64,000 nt of DNA from an uncultured Lachnospiraceae bacterium (lineage in GTDB: Bacteria > Bacillota > Clostridia > Lachnospirales > Lachnospiraceae): positions 62,001 through 126,000 of the forward strand of contig CAMWFQ010000003.1 in assembly GCA_947173495.1 (NCBI GenBank), written 5' to 3'. Of the stretch, positions 59,729 to 64,000 are shown one piece after another. The position numbers and the translations under genes were made by a program. The notes below the pieces were generated by a model. The model did not search any database. It saw only the letters and a program-made list of their open reading frames with translations, and was not told the origin of the DNA. How positions within the stretch are numbered: position 1 is the first letter of the stretch; the number at the start of each line of letters is the position of its first letter.

Positions 59729-62128
59729 CTATGGATTTACCATTTTCACATTTTTGGTCAGCTTCGTCGCCTCTTTATATGGCCTGAACAGCATATAAAT
59801 CATACCGCCGAAAATGACAATAGCAGCAAGCAGGCCGATAGCATTCAGGTTTCCTGTGAATGCCGATCCAATCTGATAAACCATCAGCGCCACCGCATAT
59901 GCTAATCCACACTGGTAGCCGATCGCAAACCACGTCCATTTTGCACTGTTCATTTCCCGCCTGATAGCGCCCATCGCCGCAAAGCAGGGTGCACACAGAA
60001 GGTTGAACACAAGGAAGGAATATCCCGCAACCATACTGAAGTTTGCGCCAATCTCAGGCCACCCGCCGGGATAGAGGATGCCCATTGTACCGACAATATT
60101 TTCCTTTGCCACAAGTCCTGTAATGGACGCCACTGCTGCCTGCCAGTTTCCCCATCCAAGCGGTATGAAGATCCATGCAATCGCACCGCCGGCCGATGCA
60201 AGAAGAGACTGATTCATTTCCTCCTCGCCAAGCATCCGGAATCCTTCCGTCGTAAAGCCAAAATATGTCGTAAACCAGATCACAATCGTGGAAAGCAGAA
60301 TAATCGTGCCCGCTTTCCTGATAAAGGACCATCCGCGCTCCCACATGGAGCGCAGCACATTGCCCGCCGTAGGCATATGGTAAGCCGGAAGCTCCATAAC
60401 AAAGGGTGCAGGGTCGCCGGAAAACATTTTCGTCTTTTTCAACATGATACCGGAAATAATAATTGCTGCCATACCAACGAAATAGGCGCTTGTTGCCACC
60501 CACGCGGAGCCGCCGAAAATCGCTCCGGCAACCATGGAGATAAACGGTACCTTTGCACCGCAGGGAATAAAAGTAGTCGTCATAATCGTCATACGGCGGT
60601 CGCGCTCGTTTTCAATCGTCCTCGACGCCATGATACCCGGAATACCGCATCCTGTACCGATGAGCATCGGGATAAAAGACTTACCGGACAGTCCGAACTT
60701 GCGGAAGATACGGTCAAGCACGAATGCGATACGCGCCATGTATCCGCACGCCTCAAGAAACGCGAGAAGCAGGAACAGAACAAGCATCTGGGGCACAAAT
60801 CCGAGCACTGCTCCCACACCGGCTACGATACCATCGTTGATCAGTCCTGACAGCCAGTCTGCCGCTCCGACAGCCTCAAGTCCATTTCCTACGAGAACCG
60901 GGATTCCAGGTACCCACACACCGTACGCAGCCGGGTCAGGCTCATCACCATACTGTTCCATTACTGCAAGCGCAGCTTCGTAGTCTGTGATGGATGCTGT
61001 TTCCAGCGTTACTTCCAGCGTTTCGTCATCCGCCACTTCATAAAGGAAGTCATCTGTGGGAGTCTCTCCGTTTTCTTCCACATAAGCATCATAACCGTCC
61101 ACGATCAGTGCCGCATCCCCGTATTCCCCGGCTGCCGCTCCATAAGCAGCGGAACCGATGCCAAACAGGTGGAAACCGTCTCCGAACAGGCCGTCATTTG
61201 CCCAATCCGTGGCGGAAGCGCCTACCGTCACCATGGATATATAATACACAAGGAACATAATTGCCGCAAAAATCGGAAGCCCCAGAAAACGGTTGGTGAC
61301 GATCCTGTCAATCTTATCGGAACCGGTCAGCTTTCCCACGGACTTTTTCTTTAAACATCCTTTGATAATACTGCCGATATAAATATACCGTTCATTGGTA
61401 ATGATCGATTCTGCATCGTCGTCCATCTCCTCCTCAACTGCCCTGATGTCCGTTTCAATGTGAGAAAGAACAGGTCCGCCCAGCTTCAACTGTTCCAAAA
61501 CCTTGTCATCCCGCTCGAACAGCTTGATGGCATACCATCGCTGCTGCTCCTCCGGCAGCCCGTGTACCACCGCCTCTTCGATATGAGCAAGGGCATGTTC
61601 CACCGTCCCCGAAAAGGTGTGCAAGGGAACAGTCTTTCCGTTTTTCGCCGCTTCGATTGCAGTCTCCGCCGCCTCCATGATACCGTTTCCCTTCAGAGCG
61701 GAAATCTCTACCACTTTGCAGCCCAAAGCCCTCGACAGTTCCCCGGTGTTGATCTTGTCACCACTTTTCTCCACCACATCCATCATATTAATGGCAACAA
61801 CAACAGGAATACCAAGTTCAGTAAGCTGCGTAGTCAAATATAAGTTTCTCTCCAGGTTCGTACCGTCAATAATATTCAGGATCGTATCGGGGCGCTCGCT
61901 GATCAGATAGTTTCTTGCCACCACTTCCTCCAGTGTGTAGGGAGAAAGGGAATAAATGCCAGGAAGATCAGTAATCGTCACACCATCGTGTTTCTTTAGC
62001 TTTCCTTCTTTCTTCTCTACCGTTACTCCCGGCCAGTTTCCGACAAATTGGTTGGATCCTGTCAAAGCATTAAATAATGTCGTCTTCCCACAGTTCGGGT
62101 TGCCTGCAAGGGCAATTCTCACATTCAT
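59729..62128 (-). CDS. feoB: Ferrous iron transporter FeoB
   Basis: This is the GTP-dependent Fe(II) importer, 799 residues. The start at 62128 uses SD GGAGG. The G domain has GNPNCGKTTLFN, TDLPGIYSL and INMMDVV. The membrane part has two Gate domains, with GTGCGIPGIMASRTI and CAPCFAAMGAIRRE. Between the first membrane segment and the next lies an acidic extracytoplasmic insert of about 110 residues (near 60940-61190), absent from the Escherichia coli form. Two feoA genes precede it and a Cys-rich partner follows. Iron-dependent control is likely from the palindromes at 62928-63001. Confidence 0.95.
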   Translation of the reverse strand: MNVRIALAGNPNCGKTTLFNALTGSNQFVGNWPGVTVEKKEGKLKKHDGVTITDLPGIYSLSPYTLEEVVARNYLISERPDTILNIIDGTNLERNLYLTTQLTELGIPVVVAINMMDVVEKSGDKINTGELSRALGCKVVEISALKGNGIMEAAETAIEAAKNGKTVPLHTFSGTVEHALAHIEEAVVHGLPEEQQRWYAIKLFERDDKVLEQLKLGGPVLSHIETDIRAVEEEMDDDAESIITNERYIYIGSIIKGCLKKKSVGKLTGSDKIDRIVTNRFLGLPIFAAIMFLVYYISMVTVGASATDWANDGLFGDGFHLFGIGSAAYGAAAGEYGDAALIVDGYDAYVEENGETPTDDFLYEVADDETLEVTLETASITDYEAALAVMEQYGDEPDPAAYGVWVPGIPVLVGNGLEAVGAADWLSGLINDGIVAGVGAVLGFVPQMLVLFLLLAFLEACGYMARIAFVLDRIFRKFGLSGKSFIPMLIGTGCGIPGIMASRTIENERDRRMTIMTTTFIPCGAKVPFISMVAGAIFGGSAWVATSAYFVGMAAIIISGIMLKKTKMFSGDPAPFVMELPAYHMPTAGNVLRSMWERGWSFIRKAGTIILLSTIVIWFTTYFGFTTEGFRMLGEEEMNQSLLASAGGAIAWIFIPLGWGNWQAAVASITGLVAKENIVGTMGILYPGGWPEIGANFSMVAGYSFLVFNLLCAPCFAAMGAIRREMNSAKWTWFAIGYQCGLAYAVALMVYQIGSAFTGNLNAIGLLAAIVIFGGMIYMLFRPYKEATKLTKNVKMVNP

Positions 62129-62227
62129 AATTTCCTCCATTCCGAAGCGTCAAGCTGAGAAACCGTGAACCTAATCTTGAATTCGGTTCTGCGATTAAGA
62201 AAATTTGTGACGCTCCTCCACAAATTT
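62129..62227 (-). promoter_or_regulatory. Pseudoknot-type leader element ahead of feoB
   Basis: AAATTTGTG (62227-62219) pairs with CACAAATTT (62209-62201). Loop bases GGAGCGT pair with ACGCTTC (62150-62144) just before GGAATGGAGGAAATT and the start codon. The ACGCTTCGGAATGGAGGA end is identical to that ahead of the beta-glucosidase. It lies inside the feo operon, so it can tune feoB separately. Confidence 0.6.
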
Positions 62228-62287
62228 TCCCGATTAAAAAAATTCTGAAACTTCTTAACGGGTGTAATCTGACCGCTTAGAAGTCTT

Positions 62288-62515
62288 TTACACGCTTTCT
62301 ACTTCAATCATTTCCGCATCCGCTTTCCTGATGGAAAGTTCATACCCGCGGACGGTCACTTCAATCGGGTCTCCCAAAGGCGCCACCTTGCGAATCTGCA
62401 CATCCACCCCCCTTGTCAGCCCCATGTCCATGATCCGACGCCTGACGGCTCCCTCACCGTGGAGTTTTACCACCCGGATGGTGTCGCCTACTTTTGATTC
62501 CTTCAGTGTTTTCAT
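62288..62515 (-). CDS. feoA: FeoA-family protein, second of two
   Basis: This 75-residue SH3-like protein starts at ATG 62515 with SD AGGAGG. GDTIRVVKLHGEGAVRRRIM, then GLTRGVDVQIRKVAPLGDPI and GYELSIRKADAEMIEV are typical FeoA. FeoA aids FeoB function, possibly by contact with its G domain. Tandem feoA genes are common in Clostridia. Confidence 0.92.
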   Translation of the reverse strand: MKTLKESKVGDTIRVVKLHGEGAVRRRIMDMGLTRGVDVQIRKVAPLGDPIEVTVRGYELSIRKADAEMIEVESV

Positions 62516-62582
62516 TTCTTTCCTCCTCCTCATTTCATAATCATCTTCATTCCGCCGCCTTTACGCGGCGGTGTGCCATCGA

Positions 62583-62610
62583 ACAAATTTGTAACGCTCC
62601 GGCACAAATA
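62583..62610 (-). repeat. Degenerate leader-type stem between the two feoA genes
   Basis: ATTTGTGCCGGAGCGTTACA followed by AAT matches the A stem and loop of the 4424 element. The second pairing partner is replaced by a local hairpin (CCGCC/GGCGG, 62554-62575). Confidence 0.5.
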
Positions 62611-62678
62611 CAGGTGTGAAAAATCAGTACTGCTGACTTTGCGTAACAGTCTTTGCCGCTGAGCTTCAAAAATACTTC

Positions 62679-62891
62679 TCACACCATGATCTTCTGCGCC
62701 ATTTCTTTGCTGACCGCGATACGGGAGTCTTTTACATTTACGATGACATTGCCCCCGATGGCATTTATCACCGTGACCGCCCCTCCTACAACAAAACCCA
62801 GGTTCTCCAAATGTGTCTTTACTTCCTGCTTTCCCCCGATTTTCCTGATAATATTTTGCTCTCCTACTTCTGCCAGTGTAAGCGGCATCAT
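62679..62891 (-). CDS. feoA: FeoA-family protein, first of two
   Basis: This 70-residue FeoA-like SH3 protein has LTLAEVGEQNIIRKIGG, HLENLGFVVGGAVTVI and VIVNVKDSRIAVSKEMAQKI. It starts at 62891 with SD GGGAGG; a second ATG follows at once. It is the first gene of the feo operon. The pair may form a FeoA heterodimer acting on FeoB. Confidence 0.9.
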   Translation of the reverse strand: MMPLTLAEVGEQNIIRKIGGKQEVKTHLENLGFVVGGAVTVINAIGGNVIVNVKDSRIAVSKEMAQKIMV

Positions 62892-62927
62892 GTGTTCCTC
62901 CCTTTCTTTTCAATATGTATTAGTTTT

Positions 62928-63001
62928 CACTGACTCAGTGTGTTAAACAATAAAGTCATTATCACGCAAGGCTTTTGTTGCGGCGAACACTAATTAGTGT
63001 T
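62928..63001 (-). promoter_or_regulatory. Palindromic operators upstream of the feo operon
   Basis: CACTGACTCAGTG (62928-62940) and AACACTAATTAGTGTT (62986-63001) are perfect palindromes 37 to 95 bases upstream of feoA. TGATAATGA between them resembles half a Fur box. A DtxR- or Fur-type iron regulator could bind. The remaining gap 63002-63293 holds no gene. Confidence 0.5.
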
Positions 63002-63293
63002 TACTAACTATAAATTATAATATGATCTCATGTGGCTTTTGTCAATGTTATTTTTAAACTAACCAAAGTTTCGTCATACTAACCAATATGTTAAATTTTT
63101 CTCCCATGTTCTTTTGTACAAAATATCCTTTCCTGTAAGCCGCATATTCCTTCAAACTGATCATTCCTAATCAGGAATTCTTTTCCTGTGTCCAATGACG
63201 CAATATTTTTGAATATTTGGGGCAAATCAGAATTGCGGTGGCAAACCGGTGGCAAACCACCTGTTTTTACACCCTATAAAACCTTGAAAACCC

Positions 63294-64000
63294 TTATTTT
63301 ATGCGGCTCAACAAACACACCGTCTCCACATTCGCCGTCCACGGAAACTGATCCACCGCCGTTGCACGCTCCACCACATATCCATTCTCAATAAACACTG
63401 CCAGATCCCTCACTAGGCTGGTGGGTTTGCAGGAAATATACACCATCTTTTCGATTCCATACCCGAGAATCTTTTTGAGCGCTTTGGGATGTACGCCATC
63501 TCGCGGCGGGTCCAGTATGATCAGATCCGGGCTCTCTTCAATCTCATCCAAAACCTTCAGAACATCTCCTGCAATGAACGTACAGTTATTCAGATGATTC
63601 AGCTCTGCATTTTCTCTTGCTGCCTGCACTGCCTCCTCCACAATCTCCACCCCGATCACCTTCTTTGCGCAGGGCGCCATAAGCTGTGCAATTGTGCCTG
63701 TTCCGCTGTAGAGGTCATACACCACCTTATCAGCCCTTCCTTTTTCGCCTGAAAGATCGCCGATATATTCCCTGACCGTCTGATAGAGAACCTCTGCTCC
63801 GGCAGTATTGGTCTGAAAGAAAGAAAACGCAGATACCTTAAATGTGAGTCCCAGAAGTTTTTCAAAAAAGAAATCCTTTCCATACAAAATGTCCGTGCGG
63901 TCATTTTTAATAACATCCGCTACTGAATCATTTATGATATGCAAAACGCCAGTTATTTTTCCTTTCAGTTTCAGAGAAAGAAGCTGCTCCTTCCACCCTT
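63294..64000 (-). CDS. RlmD/TrmA-family RNA (uracil-5-)-methyltransferase, C-terminal part
   Basis: This is an RNA m5U methyltransferase. The frame is open to the window edge (GWKEQLLSLKLKGKITGVLH), so the TRAM domain and N-terminus lie outside. FSFFQTNTAGAEVLYQTV, the SAM motif VVYDLYSGTGTIAQLMA, IGVEIVEEAV, LDPPRDGVHPKAL and the catalytic Cys in VYISCKPTSLVRDLA are all in place, as is the ending VDQFPWTANVETVCLL. Most Firmicutes members modify U747 and U1939 of 23S rRNA (RlmCD). Which site this one modifies cannot be read. Confidence 0.93.
   Translation of the reverse strand, partial: GWKEQLLSLKLKGKITGVLHIINDSVADVIKNDRTDILYGKDFFFEKLLGLTFKVSAFSFFQTNTAGAEVLYQTVREYIGDLSGEKGRADKVVYDLYSGTGTIAQLMAPCAKKVIGVEIVEEAVQAARENAELNHLNNCTFIAGDVLKVLDEIEESPDLIILDPPRDGVHPKALKKILGYGIEKMVYISCKPTSLVRDLAVFIENGYVVERATAVDQFPWTANVETVCLLSRIK

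Noticed and set aside
62986-63001. A classical Fur box
   Set aside because: The palindrome AACACTAATTAGTGTT does not match the GATAAT-based consensus, so the regulator is left open.
1-64000. tRNA or rRNA genes
   Set aside because: No cloverleaf-like T-arm (GGTTCGAATCC type) or rRNA core sequence was noticed on either strand; weak ones could be missed by eye.

Overview
The window looks like a chromosomal segment of a gut-type Lachnospiraceae (Clostridia, Bacillota). This rests on the protein families and regulators rather than on a marker gene: YesM/YesN two-component pairs, LplABC-type and Mgl-type sugar transporters, a GHKL/LytTR quorum-type pair, paired ABC exporters, Feo iron uptake and strong AGGAGG ribosome binding sites. 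Most genes lie on the minus strand. No rRNA, tRNA or CRISPR array was seen.

Layout. 0-2.1 kb: the 3' part of a type I restriction subunit (hsdR). 2.3-12 kb: a glycoside locus with a GH3 beta-glucosidase (broken by one base in a G9 run), a solute-binding lipoprotein with two permeases, and a YesN/YesM pair. 12-15 kb: a scrap zone with a serine-recombinase fragment, an IS3 remnant, a small membrane peptide of type I toxin style, and an intact AT-rich TetR plus methyltransferase pair. 15-20 kb: a UDG-like Fe-S protein, two ABC exporter halves with complementary degenerate ATP sites, and an RmlB-like dehydratase.

20-38 kb is a mosaic of intact and decayed copies of one exporter locus. The best preserved copy reads LytTR regulator, GHKL kinase, ABC, ABC, C39/BtrH-like protein (34.8 to 28.0 kb). 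A second copy keeps two ABC genes (26.4 to 22.7 kb), followed by a truncated radical SAM start fused to the end of a C39-like gene, with a decayed kinase/regulator pair beyond. A possible 33-residue precursor peptide precedes this ABC pair. A third copy is only an ABC scrap at 37 kb. Toxin-antitoxin modules sit in between: a type III ToxIN with its RNA repeats and a three-gene RHH/DUF4258/zinc-finger cassette. An AlbA_2 regulator, an XRE regulator and an Rpn-type nuclease follow.

38-51 kb: a lipoprotein, an InlB-repeat membrane protein, and a galactose-type (Mgl) uptake operon with its own sugar sensor and second YesM/YesN pair. 51-59 kb: mixed housekeeping genes (serine hydrolase, DHH phosphoesterase, zinc-less Fpg/Nei glycosylase, PHP phosphoesterase) and an ABC-2 exporter with a 48-residue membrane peptide. 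59-63 kb: the Feo ferrous iron system. The right edge holds the end of an RlmD/TrmA-type RNA methyltransferase.

The most notable new signals are (1) a recurrent 5'-leader element with an H-type pseudoknot layout, whose stems covary between copies and whose 3' end carries the Shine-Dalgarno of unrelated genes; (2) the decayed peptide-exporter/radical SAM/C39-like locus; and (3) a second intergenic repeat family with compensatory stem changes. All calls come from reading the sequence; no database search was run.
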